From: Gemmatimonadota bacterium
Lineage (GTDB): Bacteria; Gemmatimonadota; Gemmatimonadetes; Gemmatimonadales; Gemmatimonadaceae
Length of the DNA stretch: 64,000 nt
Direction of reading: 5' to 3'
Assembly (NCBI GenBank): GCA_028287305.1
Contig: JAQBPX010000012.1
Location: 1-64,000 of the forward strand
Part shown: one piece after another, positions 52,161 to 58,979 of the stretch
Numbering within the stretch: position 1 is the first letter of the stretch
Layout: the number at the start of each line of letters is the position of its first letter
Notes under the pieces: model-generated
What the model was told of the DNA's origin: nothing
Seen by the model: only the letters and a program-made list of their open reading frames with translations
Database searches by the model: none
Position numbers and translations under genes: made by a program

Positions 52161-52208
52161 TAGAGGGCTTTGGGCTTTCGGCTTTGGACTTTGGGTACGC
52201 AAAGGAAG

Positions 52209-52243
52209 AACGGCCCCTCCTGCGGAGGGGCCGTTTCGTCATT
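52209..52243 (+). terminator. GC-rich hairpin with TTCGTCATT tail
   Basis: AACGGCCCCTCC (52209-52220) pairs perfectly with GGAGGGGCCGTT (52224-52235) around TGC, followed by TCGTCATTGG. It ends the ATPase-HPt-receiver transcript. Confidence 0.85.
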
Positions 52244-52269
52244 GGGAACGCAGTTGCTGACAGCCGTCT

Positions 52270-52380
52270 CTACCGAGCCAGTCCCGGAGCCCCCGAAACA
52301 TGCGCAGCGCAGGCAAGGAACATCCCCGTGGTGAACGCGAGGATCGCGCGCTGAAGGAAAAGCTTCTTGTCGAATGTCAT
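52270..52380 (-). CDS. Candidate 36-residue hydrophobic small protein
   Basis: A short minus-strand frame between the arms of the GGGCTTT inverted repeat. The peptide starts MTFDKKLFLQRAILAFTTGM and continues FLACAAHVSGAPGLAR, a basic start followed by a hydrophobic stretch. No Shine-Dalgarno sequence is visible, and it may be a chance open frame in a non-coding gap. It is recorded because the gap is otherwise empty and the peptide has membrane-protein character. Confidence 0.3.
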   Translation of the reverse strand: MTFDKKLFLQRAILAFTTGMFLACAAHVSGAPGLAR

Positions 52381-52510
52381 GCCAACTGCGTTGCAATGTA
52401 GGCGGGAACTGACGTGCTCAGTCTCTATTACCCAGACGAACACCCGCCAGTTCCCGTCACCCGCAGGAAGCAGTTGCCAAAGCCCAAAGCCCAAAGCCCC
52501 AAACGCAGCC

Positions 52511-55126
52511 CTAGCTTTCCCTCAAAGCTTCCATAGGAGTGCTCGCGAAAACCTCGCGACTGGTCAACAGCCCGATCACCGCCGAGAGCGTCATCATCGC
52601 CACCGCCACCACCGCTGCGGGCACGAGCGCCGGCGTGAATGGCGTGTCGAATACCCAGTGCATCAGCGCCCACGCGCCGCCTATCGAAAGCCCGACGCCC
52701 GCCAGCGCGCCCAGCGCACCGAGCAGCACGTACTCCGACAGCAGTATCCGCCCGATGTGACGTCGCGTTGCGCCGAGGACCTTCAGCAGCACGCCCTCGC
52801 GCAGCCGCGCTCGCCGCGTGGCACTCACCGCGCTGAACAGCACCGGGATCCCCAGCGTCAGGCTAAGGATCGCCATGAAGCGCACCGCCACCGTCACCTT
52901 GCCGAGCACGCTCTTCACGGTCTGCTGCACGCTCGTGAGGTCGAGGCTCGACACGTTCGGGAACTTCTGCACCACCGCGCGCTGCGCGAGCGCCACGGCG
53001 CGCGCGCCGGGGATATTCGCCAGGAACACGAACTGCTTCGGCGCGTGCGCGAGCGCCCGCGTCTGGAACACCACGAAGAAGTTGGGCTCGAAGCGCGCCC
53101 AGTTCACCTCGCGCGTGCTCGTGATGCGCGTCGGCACGCGCACGCCCTGGATGTCCCACGTCATCGAGTCGCCCACCACCACGCCGAGCTCACTCGCCAG
53201 GTCCTTCTCCACCGAAATCTGGGCGACGCCGCCGCTGTCGCTCGCCGTCCAGAACTTTCCGCTGGTCACCACCTCGCTGCCCACCGGCGTGTCGCGATAC
53301 GTGGACCGGAACTCGCGGCGCAGCGCCCATGGCGAGCGTCGCCCGCTCTGCGCGCCCGGCTTGCCCCGCTGCGGCAACTCTGCTCCAGAGTCCGGCGCAC
53401 TTGGCGCCAGTCCGCGCTCGCGCGCGCGCCCCGCGAGCATGGTGCTCACCAGCACGCCGTTGATCGAGTAGATGCGCATCGGGATGATCGGCACCTGCTG
53501 CGTCACCTGCACGCCGGGCAGCCCTCGCAGCAGCGAGTCCACTCCCGGCGCCTGCTTCTCCTGCACGTCCAGGAACACGGCGTTCGCCTGCGACTGCTCG
53601 AGCTTGATGTCGAACTGCTTCAGCAGGTTCTTCTGCACTTGGTAGAGGGTGCTCATCAGGAACACGCCGAAGCCGAGCGCCAGGATCACCGACCGCGTCT
53701 GGTTGCCCGGGCGGTGCAGCGCCGCGAGGCCCTGCCGCAGCACGAATGGCCAGCTCGGACGCACCACGCGCCGCGCCGCCCACGTGAGGAATGCCGCGGT
53801 GAGCCAGAGCACCCCGAGCGCGACGGCGATGCCGCCGCTGTAGGCGAAGCCACGCTGCGCGTTGTCGGCGCGCGAGAGGCCGAGTATGAGCACACTCGCC
53901 GCAATGCCGAGCGACACGATCAGCGAGGCTGGATCGCGACGCGCGCGTCGCATGACCTCCGCGTCGTTCTCGCGTCGCAGCGCCTGCAGCGGGCTCACGA
54001 GCCGCAGCGCGAGCAGCGGACGCAGCGCGAACGCGAGCGACACCCAGATCCCGATCGCCAGTCCGGTGAGCACCGCCGAGGGCACCACGCGGACGTCGAT
54101 GTCCACGGGCAGGAAGTCCTTGAGCACGCGCGGCAGCGAGAGCTGGATCGCGACGCCTAACATCGCGCCTACGCCCGCACCGATCAGCCCCATCGCGATC
54201 GCCTGCAGCACGTAGATCGTCAGCACCTGCCGGCTGGTGGCTCCCACGCACCGCAGGATCGCCACCACGTCGATCTTCCGCATCACGAACGCATGCACGC
54301 CGCTCGCCACGCCGATGCCGCCGAGCAGCAGCGCCACCAGCCCCACCACGCCGAGGAAGTCACGCATCTGCGTGATCGCCTGCGTCATGTCCATCTCGTT
54401 CTCGGTCACCGTGCGCAGCCGCACGCGATCGCTGCTCAGCCGCGGATTGAAGCGTCCCGCGAACCGCGCCGGCGAGAGCGTCGCCGGGAGCTTGATCAGC
54501 GCCTCGTACTCGGCGCGGCTCCCGAACACGAGCAGCCCCGTCTCGTCGAGGTACTTCTCTGGAATGAACACGCGCGGGCCGATGGCGGCCGAGATGCCTG
54601 CGTCGCCGGGCACGCTCTCGATCGTGCCCGTGATCAGGAAGCGCCCGGTGCCGAGCGACAGCGTGTCACCGATGTGCGCGTCGAGCGACACCAGCACTGC
54701 AGGGTCCACCACCGCGCGGCGATCGCCCTGGATGTCGGCGTAGGCCGACGCGGGCTTCGTCTCCACCGTGCCGTACCACGGATAGCCCGCGCTCACCGCG
54801 CGCACCTGCACCAGGCGCGTGCCGCTCGTGCGCGGCACCAGCGCCATGGAGCTGAAGCTCACCTGGCGAGACACGGGGATGCCGCTCGAGTTCAGCGAAT
54901 CGAGCAGCGCCGTCGGCTTCGGCTGGAACTTCTCGCGCGAGCGGAGGGATACGTCGCCCCCCAGCAGTGCGCGCGCCTGCTCGTGCACGCCCCGCGTGAG
55001 GTTCTCGGCGAAGGAGTCGATGGCCACCAGCGCGGCCACGCCGAAGAGGATGGCCGACATGTAGAGCAGCAGCCGGCGCCGCGCGGTGCGCGACTCGCGC
55101 CAGGCGAGCGAGAGGAGCTGGTTCAT
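52511..55126 (-). CDS. ybbP: ABC transporter permease, FtsX/YbbP-like
   Basis: An 871-residue permease with two FtsX-type halves: an N-terminal TM (~19-40), a large extracytoplasmic MacB-like domain, three TMs around ~270-390 (LLLGGIGVASGVHAFVMRKI, then GATSRQVLTIYVLQAIAMGL), further TMs around 420-500, a second periplasmic domain, and a final FtsX triplet (~745-865, VLLKVLGATRRHIGRILLSE). This matches E. coli YbbP. It overlaps the ATPase gene by four bases. The complex is thought to act in envelope lipid or lipoprotein handling, but its substrate is not settled. Confidence 0.9.
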   Translation of the reverse strand: MNQLLSLAWRESRTARRRLLLYMSAILFGVAALVAIDSFAENLTRGVHEQARALLGGDVSLRSREKFQPKPTALLDSLNSSGIPVSRQVSFSSMALVPRTSGTRLVQVRAVSAGYPWYGTVETKPASAYADIQGDRRAVVDPAVLVSLDAHIGDTLSLGTGRFLITGTIESVPGDAGISAAIGPRVFIPEKYLDETGLLVFGSRAEYEALIKLPATLSPARFAGRFNPRLSSDRVRLRTVTENEMDMTQAITQMRDFLGVVGLVALLLGGIGVASGVHAFVMRKIDVVAILRCVGATSRQVLTIYVLQAIAMGLIGAGVGAMLGVAIQLSLPRVLKDFLPVDIDVRVVPSAVLTGLAIGIWVSLAFALRPLLALRLVSPLQALRRENDAEVMRRARRDPASLIVSLGIAASVLILGLSRADNAQRGFAYSGGIAVALGVLWLTAAFLTWAARRVVRPSWPFVLRQGLAALHRPGNQTRSVILALGFGVFLMSTLYQVQKNLLKQFDIKLEQSQANAVFLDVQEKQAPGVDSLLRGLPGVQVTQQVPIIPMRIYSINGVLVSTMLAGRARERGLAPSAPDSGAELPQRGKPGAQSGRRSPWALRREFRSTYRDTPVGSEVVTSGKFWTASDSGGVAQISVEKDLASELGVVVGDSMTWDIQGVRVPTRITSTREVNWARFEPNFFVVFQTRALAHAPKQFVFLANIPGARAVALAQRAVVQKFPNVSSLDLTSVQQTVKSVLGKVTVAVRFMAILSLTLGIPVLFSAVSATRRARLREGVLLKVLGATRRHIGRILLSEYVLLGALGALAGVGLSIGGAWALMHWVFDTPFTPALVPAAVVAVAMMTLSAVIGLLTSREVFASTPMEALRES

Positions 55127-55797
55127 GCGGTGAGCCGGTCCTCGATCACCGCGCCGTCGGCCAGGCGGATCACGCGCTGGGTGCGCGCCGCCAGGGCGAG
55201 GTCGTGCGTGACGAGCACCACCGTGGAGCCCGACTCGCGATTGAGCTGCTCCAGCAACTCGACGATGCGCGAACCCGTGTCGCTGTCCAGATTTCCGGTG
55301 GGCTCATCGGCGAAGAGGATGCGCGGGTCGTTCGAGAAGGCCCGCGCGATGGCGACGCGCTGCTGCTCGCCGCCGGAGAGCTGGGTGGGGAAGTGGTGGC
55401 CGCGGTCCTTGAGCCCCACGCGCGCGAGCAGCTCGCGCGCGCGCTCGTCGGCTCCCTTGTCGCCGCGCAGCTCGAGTGGCACCTGCACGTTCTCCTGCGC
55501 CGTGAGGGTCGGGATCAGTTGAAAGCTCTGGAACACGAAGCCCACTTTCTCACCGCGCAGCCGCGCACGCTGGTCCTCGTCGAGCTTCGACAGGTCAGCG
55601 CCGTCGAGCACCACTCGGCCGCGGCTCGCCTCGTCCAGTCCGGCGAGGAGGCCGAGCAGGGTGGTCTTGCCGCTGCCCGATGGACCGACGATGGCGACGA
55701 AGGCGCCCTGGTCGATGGTGAACGACACGTCCTTCAGCACGGCGAGCGTGCGGTCGCCACTCCTGTATTCCTTCGTCAAACTTTCGGCGGTCAGCAT
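55123..55797 (-). CDS. ybbA: ABC transporter ATP-binding protein, YbbA/LolD-like
   Basis: A 224-residue ATPase with Walker A IVGPSGSGKTTLL, Q-loop FVFQSFQLIPTLTA, signature LSGGEQQRVAIARA, Walker B ILFADEPTGNLD and the switch His (LVTHDLAL). MacB/LolD-type subfamily features are clear. It energises the adjacent FtsX-like permease, with which it overlaps by four bases. Its start codon overlaps that of the divergent esterase gene by two bases, as described under findings. Confidence 0.95.
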   Translation of the reverse strand: MLTAESLTKEYRSGDRTLAVLKDVSFTIDQGAFVAIVGPSGSGKTTLLGLLAGLDEASRGRVVLDGADLSKLDEDQRARLRGEKVGFVFQSFQLIPTLTAQENVQVPLELRGDKGADERARELLARVGLKDRGHHFPTQLSGGEQQRVAIARAFSNDPRILFADEPTGNLDSDTGSRIVELLEQLNRESGSTVVLVTHDLALAARTQRVIRLADGAVIEDRLTA

Positions 55798-56503
55798 GGA
55801 TCAGCGTAAGGGAATGTTCTCGGTGGTGGTGCTCGCGGGCGTGGTGCTCACCGCGGCGTGTGGGAAAGATCAGCAGGGGAGCAGCGCGGCGCACCTTCCG
55901 GCCGCTCGTGGCGACTCGGTTGCGCCCGCGGTGGCGGCGTCGAAGGCCGGTCGACGCAACATCGTGTTCGCAGGAACCAGCCTCACGGCGGGGCTCGGGC
56001 TGCCGCCGGATAGCGCCTATCCGCAGCTGCTGCAGCCCGTGCTGGACTCCGCCGGGCTGAACTACGACGTGATCAACGCCGGCGTGAGCGGAGAGACGTC
56101 AGCGGACCTGGTGGGGCGCCTGGACTGGCTGCTGCAGCAGCCCTTCGACGCGATCGTGGTGGAGACCGGCGCGAACGACGGGCTGCGGGGGATCGACGTG
56201 GCCGAGGCCCGGAAGAACATCGATGCGGCGCTGGGCCGCCTTCGCCAGGCTCGCCCCGGCGCGCAGCTGTTCGTCGTCCAGATGGAGGCCCCGCCGAACC
56301 TGGGACCGGCCTACACCCGGGCCTTTCACTCGATGTTCGGGGAGCTGGCCGCGAAGCATGGAGCGACCCTGCTCCCGTTTTTGCTGGAGGGAGTGGCCGG
56401 GAAGCGGGAGCTGAACCAGGGGGACGGGATCCATCCGAACATGCGTGGGGAGCGCATCGTGGCTTCCCACCTGTGGGCCGCCCTGAAGGGTTCCCTCAAG
56501 TGA
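55796..56503 (+). CDS. tesA: SGNH/GDSL-type esterase (TesA-like) lipoprotein
   Basis: A 235-residue SGNH hydrolase related to TesA (acyl-CoA thioesterase I / lysophospholipase / arylesterase). The blocks are: block I IVFAGTSLTAGLGLPP (nucleophile Ser; the usual Asp of 'GDSL' is Thr), block II VINAGVSGETSADL, block III VETGANDGLRG and block V GDGIHPNMRG with the catalytic Asp-His. The leader ends in a lipobox (LTAAC), so it is probably a lipoprotein. ATG 55796 gives a basic n-region (MDQRKG); ATG 55814 is a possible alternative. Divergent from ybbA as in E. coli. Confidence 0.88.
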   Translation: MDQRKGMFSVVVLAGVVLTAACGKDQQGSSAAHLPAARGDSVAPAVAASKAGRRNIVFAGTSLTAGLGLPPDSAYPQLLQPVLDSAGLNYDVINAGVSGETSADLVGRLDWLLQQPFDAIVVETGANDGLRGIDVAEARKNIDAALGRLRQARPGAQLFVVQMEAPPNLGPAYTRAFHSMFGELAAKHGATLLPFLLEGVAGKRELNQGDGIHPNMRGERIVASHLWAALKGSLK

Positions 56504-56515
56504 GGCCGCGAGGCC

Positions 56516-56544
56516 TTGACCCCGCTGGGAACCATACCTAAGTT
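56516..56544 (+). promoter_or_regulatory. Promoter of efp
   Basis: TTGACC (56516-56521), a 17-base spacer and TAAGTT (56539-56544) form a good -35/-10 pair 45 bases before the efp start. The -10 and following bases resemble the rplS promoter. Confidence 0.65.
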
Positions 56545-56588
56545 CAAAGGCTGTCCCACTTTACGAACCTTCACGCAGGCAGTCGCTC

Positions 56589-57152
56589 ATGGCTATTCCG
56601 GCCACCCAGATCCGCCGCGGCATGGTGATCGTGTTCGAAGGCGAGCCGTATCGCGTCATCGAGTTCCGTCACCACACGCCGGGCAACCTGCGCGCGATGG
56701 TGCAGGCGAAGCTCAAGAGCCTGCGCACCGGCACGGGCTTCGAGCACCGCTTTCGCGCGGCCGACTCCATCGAGCCGGCGTCCATGGAGACGCACGAGCT
56801 GGAGTACATGTACGACGCCGCGGGCACGTACCACTTCATGAACATCGCGAATTACGACCAGCTCGAGATGGACGAGGAGACGCTGGGCGACAACGCGCCG
56901 TGGATGCAGCCGGGGATGAAGATCCAGGCCGAGTACTACGACGGGCGACCGGTGGGCATCCGCCTGCCGAACTCGATGATCCTCGAAGTGGTGGAGACGA
57001 GCCCGGTGATGAAGACGGCCACGAAGAACGCCTCGGCCAAGCCGGCGAAGCTGGAGAACGGGGTCACGATCAACGTGCCGGAGTTCGTGGCGACGGGCGA
57101 CAAGGTGAAGGTGAATCCGAGCACCGGCGAGTATCAGGAGCGGGCGAAGTAA
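56589..57152 (+). CDS. efp: Elongation factor P
   Basis: EF-P relieves ribosome stalling at consecutive prolines. The 187-residue protein has the three barrel domains: KOW-like N-terminus (IRRGMVIVFEGEPYRVIEF), central domain (DQLEMDEETLGDNAPWMQPG) and the C-terminal OB domain ending VPEFVATGDKVKVNPSTGEY. The loop that enters the peptidyl-transferase centre reads HHTPGNLRAMVQAKLK. The position of the modified Lys34 in E. coli is Asn here, with Arg two residues later, so the usual lysylation cannot occur at that site. No epmA/earP-type modification gene is in the window. Confidence 0.97.
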   Translation: MAIPATQIRRGMVIVFEGEPYRVIEFRHHTPGNLRAMVQAKLKSLRTGTGFEHRFRAADSIEPASMETHELEYMYDAAGTYHFMNIANYDQLEMDEETLGDNAPWMQPGMKIQAEYYDGRPVGIRLPNSMILEVVETSPVMKTATKNASAKPAKLENGVTINVPEFVATGDKVKVNPSTGEYQERAK

Positions 57153-57240
57153 GGTTGAAACCGGGGGCAGGGGCGATTAGCTTTCGCGTCTCTGCGTCGG
57201 TAACGAGGTGGAGCGACGCGCGAGTAATCGCGCCCGCCAT

Positions 57241-57315
57241 GGTGACTGTAGCTCAATTGGTTAGAGCACCGGTCTGTGGCACCGGGGGTTGCGGGTTCAA
57301 TCCCCGTCAGTCACC
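57241..57315 (+). tRNA. tRNA-His (GTG)
   Basis: Acceptor GTGACTG/CAGTCAC with an encoded extra 5' G (57241) opposite discriminator C, the tRNA-His identity pair. Anticodon stem CCGGT/ACCGG, loop CTGTGGC (GTG). First of seven tRNA genes following efp; CCA is not encoded. Confidence 0.97.
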
Positions 57316-57330
57316 CTAACCAGGCGGTCT

Positions 57331-57403
57331 AGGTCCGTAGCTCAATTGGTAGAGCACCGGTCTCCAAAACCGGCGGTTGGGGGTTCGATTCCCTCCGGGC
57401 CTG
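57331..57403 (+). tRNA. tRNA-Trp (CCA)
   Basis: Acceptor AGGTCCG/CGGGCCT, anticodon stem CCGGT/ACCGG with loop CTCCAAA (CCA), T arm GGGGG-TTCGATT-CCCTC. 15 bases after tRNA-His, so probably on one transcript. Confidence 0.97.
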
Positions 57404-57476
57404 TCACGCCGAACGAAGCGTTGGTTCAGCGGCTGTTTGACAATCGAAAGTGACGTTGTACGCAGGAATATCCGTT

Positions 57477-57549
57477 GGCGGTATCGTCTAGGGGACTAGG
57501 ACACGGCCCTCTCAAGGCTGGAACACGGGTTCGAATCCCGTTACCGCTA
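57477..57549 (+). tRNA. tRNA-Glu (CTC)
   Basis: Acceptor GGCGGTA/TACCGCT, anticodon stem CGGCC/GGCTG with loop CTCTCAA (CTC), T arm ACGGG-TTCGAAT-CCCGT. A TTGACA at 57437-57442 with TACGCA 16 bases later may be its own promoter. Confidence 0.95.
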
Positions 57550-57567
57550 TGTCAAAGGAAGCATCGT

Positions 57568-57639
57568 GGCTCGTTCGTCTATCGGTTAGGACGGCACCCT
57601 TTCACGGTGCAGAGACGGGTTCGACTCCCGTACGGGCTA
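57568..57639 (+). tRNA. tRNA-Glu (TTC)
   Basis: Acceptor GGCTCGT/ACGGGCT, anticodon stem GCACC/GGTGC with loop CTTTCAC (TTC), T arm ACGGG-TTCGACT-CCCGT. Second Glu isoacceptor, 18 bases after the first. Confidence 0.96.
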
Positions 57640-57705
57640 TCCCCATCTCGTTACGGGATCTCTCGCCGCTCGCCGGAACGCAGTTCGCTGTACGCAGTGT
57701 TGCAT

Positions 57706-57779
57706 GGGGCCGTAGCTCAGCTGGTTAGAGCACTCGACTGTCACTCGAGAGGTCGCGGGTTCGAACCCCGTCGGCCCCG
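57706..57779 (+). tRNA. tRNA-Asp (GTC)
   Basis: Acceptor GGGGCCG/CGGCCCC, anticodon stem CTCGA/TCGAG with loop CTGTCAC (GTC), T arm GCGGG-TTCGAAC-CCCGT, discriminator G. Confidence 0.97.
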
Positions 57780-57811
57780 CTGGATTTTGCAGTACGCACC
57801 AAACGTGTGTT

Positions 57812-57893
57812 GCCCTGGTGGTGAAATTGGTAGACACGCCATCTTGAGGGGGTGGTGCCGCAAGGCGTCGCGGTTCGAGTCCGCGTCAGGGCA
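57812..57893 (+). tRNA. tRNA-Leu (GAG)
   Basis: Class II tRNA: acceptor GCCCTGG/TCAGGGC, anticodon stem CCATC/GGTGG with loop TTGAGGG (GAG), long variable arm (TGCCGCAAGGCGT), T arm GCGG-TTCGAGT-CCGC, discriminator A. Confidence 0.96.
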
Positions 57894-57921
57894 TGGAGAT
57901 TCAATGGCGTTCCCTCAACGC

Positions 57922-57993
57922 GCCACAGTAGCTCAGGGGTAGAGCACTCGATTCGTAATCGAGCGGTCGTGGGTTCAATTCCCACCTGTGGCT
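57922..57993 (+). tRNA. tRNA-Thr (CGT)
   Basis: Acceptor GCCACAG/CTGTGGC, anticodon stem CTCGA/TCGAG with loop TTCGTAA (CGT), T arm GTGGG-TTCAATT-CCCAC, discriminator T. Last gene of the cluster; a terminator follows 77 bases later. Confidence 0.97.
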
Positions 57994-58049
57994 CTTTCGT
58001 TCGATGTGCGAGTCATCGGTCAACGTCACCTTCGGTTGCGCACGACAAG

Positions 58050-58070
58050 TGCACCACAACTGCACCACAA
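58050..58070 (+). repeat. Direct repeat TGCACCACAA x2
   Basis: Two perfect copies of TGCACCACAA (58050-58059 and 58061-58070), separated by one base, between tRNA-Thr and the terminator. It could be a remnant of a tRNA-linked integration site, but no integrase is present. Confidence 0.5.
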
Positions 58071-58096
58071 GCGGCCACCCCTTCGGGGGTGGCCGC
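58071..58096 (+). terminator. tRNA-cluster terminator
   Basis: GCGGCCACCCC (58071-58081) pairs perfectly with GGGGTGGCCGC (58086-58096) around a TTCG loop, followed by TCGCGTTTTCG. Confidence 0.9.
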
Positions 58097-58137
58097 TCGC
58101 GTTTTCGGGCTGTCCTTCACTGGAGGAATTCGGGAAA

Positions 58138-58557
58138 ATGCTAGCACGAAATTGCCTCGGCCTCGCTCTCCTCGGCGCCGCGCTCGCCTGCGGCGCCTCG
58201 GCGACGACCGCCGCCACGGTTCCCACCACGCTCAGCGCCGGCGAGTACACGCTCACGACCATCAACGGCAAGGCGCTGCCACTCGTGGTCGAGTCCACCA
58301 GCGATGCCTCCGGGAAGGTGGTCTCCTCCCGCACGATCACCGGCGGCTCGCTCACCCTGGCCCCCGGCGGCCAGAGCACGCGCGTCACGGCGAACACCTA
58401 CTTCAGCAGCGTGTTGCCGAGCAATGGGTCGAGTGACAACGTCGAGCATGGCAACTGGTCGGAGACGCTCATCGTCGAGCCCAGCGGCACCACGAAGGTC
58501 ACCTTTGTCAGCAGCAGCACGATCGCGCTCAGCGGCTACGCGTACACCAGGAAGTAG
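58138..58557 (+). CDS. Small lipoprotein of unknown function (paralogue of next gene)
   Basis: A 139-residue exported protein; leader MLARNCLGLALLGAALAC ends in a lipobox (ALAC). The start is fixed by GGAGGA about ten bases before ATG 58138; the longer frame begins within tRNA-Thr. The mature part is all-beta and shares the pattern Y-x-L-x-x-I/V-N-G-x-x-L-P...TGG-x-L-T with the convergent gene at 58563-58967 (here YTLTTINGKALPLVV and ITGGSLTLAPGG). No known family is recognised; a lipocalin-like barrel is possible. Confidence 0.75.
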   Translation: MLARNCLGLALLGAALACGASATTAATVPTTLSAGEYTLTTINGKALPLVVESTSDASGKVVSSRTITGGSLTLAPGGQSTRVTANTYFSSVLPSNGSSDNVEHGNWSETLIVEPSGTTKVTFVSSSTIALSGYAYTRK

Positions 58558-58562
58558 CGCGC

Positions 58563-58967
58563 TCACTTCACGAACTTCATCACGAGCCCTTCGTCCGACA
58601 GCGTCACCGCGTTGCCGGAGTGCGAGCCGGGCACGGTGGAGCCCTGTGCCGTGAACGCCATCGCGCCGCTCACGTCGTCGTGCGTGTAGGTCCCGCGCAC
58701 GGTGTCGGCTTCCGTAGTCACCTGCCCCTGGAAGCGCGAGCTCATCGAGACGGCGAAGAGGAAGCTCCGGTCCTCGTTGATCGTGAGTGCGCCACCGGTC
58801 AGCTGGATGGTGGCGAGGTCGTCCTGGTAGATCACCGCCGGCAGCCCGCCGCCATTCACCTGCTGCAGCAGGTACCGTCCGGTGTACTGCGCCTTGGCGG
58901 GCGCGGTGGAGTCGCTGCACGCGGCGAGCGTGAGCGCGGCAATGGCCGTGAAGAGGAAGCGCGCCAT
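58563..58967 (-). CDS. Small lipoprotein of unknown function
   Basis: A 134-residue lipoprotein (lipobox TLAAC) convergent with the previous gene across only five bases. Core pattern GRYLLQQVNGGGLPAVIYQD and LTGGALTINEDRSF parallels its neighbour, suggesting a small beta-barrel family. Its ribosome binding site (AGGAGGA) overlaps the TAG stop of the upstream gene at 58980, so the two minus-strand genes are translationally coupled. Confidence 0.75.
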   Translation of the reverse strand: MARFLFTAIAALTLAACSDSTAPAKAQYTGRYLLQQVNGGGLPAVIYQDDLATIQLTGGALTINEDRSFLFAVSMSSRFQGQVTTEADTVRGTYTHDDVSGAMAFTAQGSTVPGSHSGNAVTLSDEGLVMKFVK

Positions 58968-58979
58968 GGTCCGATCCTC

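Larger units (their letters stand above)
52165..52499. repeat. Distant inverted repeat of GGGCTTT heptamers
   Basis: Arms 52165-52187 and 52477-52499 match in 22 of 23 bases. Each arm consists of three 7-base units (GGGCTTT; one GG-to-CG change in the left arm). They enclose a terminator, a candidate small gene on the minus strand, and a nested 9-base inverted repeat (CGGGAACTG about 52403, CAGTTCCCG about 52448). They fill the gap between the receiver gene and the convergent ABC permease gene. Confidence 0.8.

Noticed and set aside
52367-54160. A 597-codon plus-strand frame opposite the ABC permease
   Set aside because: His/Arg-rich shadow on the antisense strand of a well-supported gene.
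57173-57229. Possible hairpin (GCGATTA...TAATCGC) between efp and tRNA-His
   Set aside because: Stem is interrupted and the loop large. It could be an efp terminator but was too weak to list.
58050-58070. TGCACCACAA direct repeat as a phage attachment site
   Set aside because: No integrase, no second att copy and no tRNA 3'-end duplication were seen, so only the repeat itself is reported.
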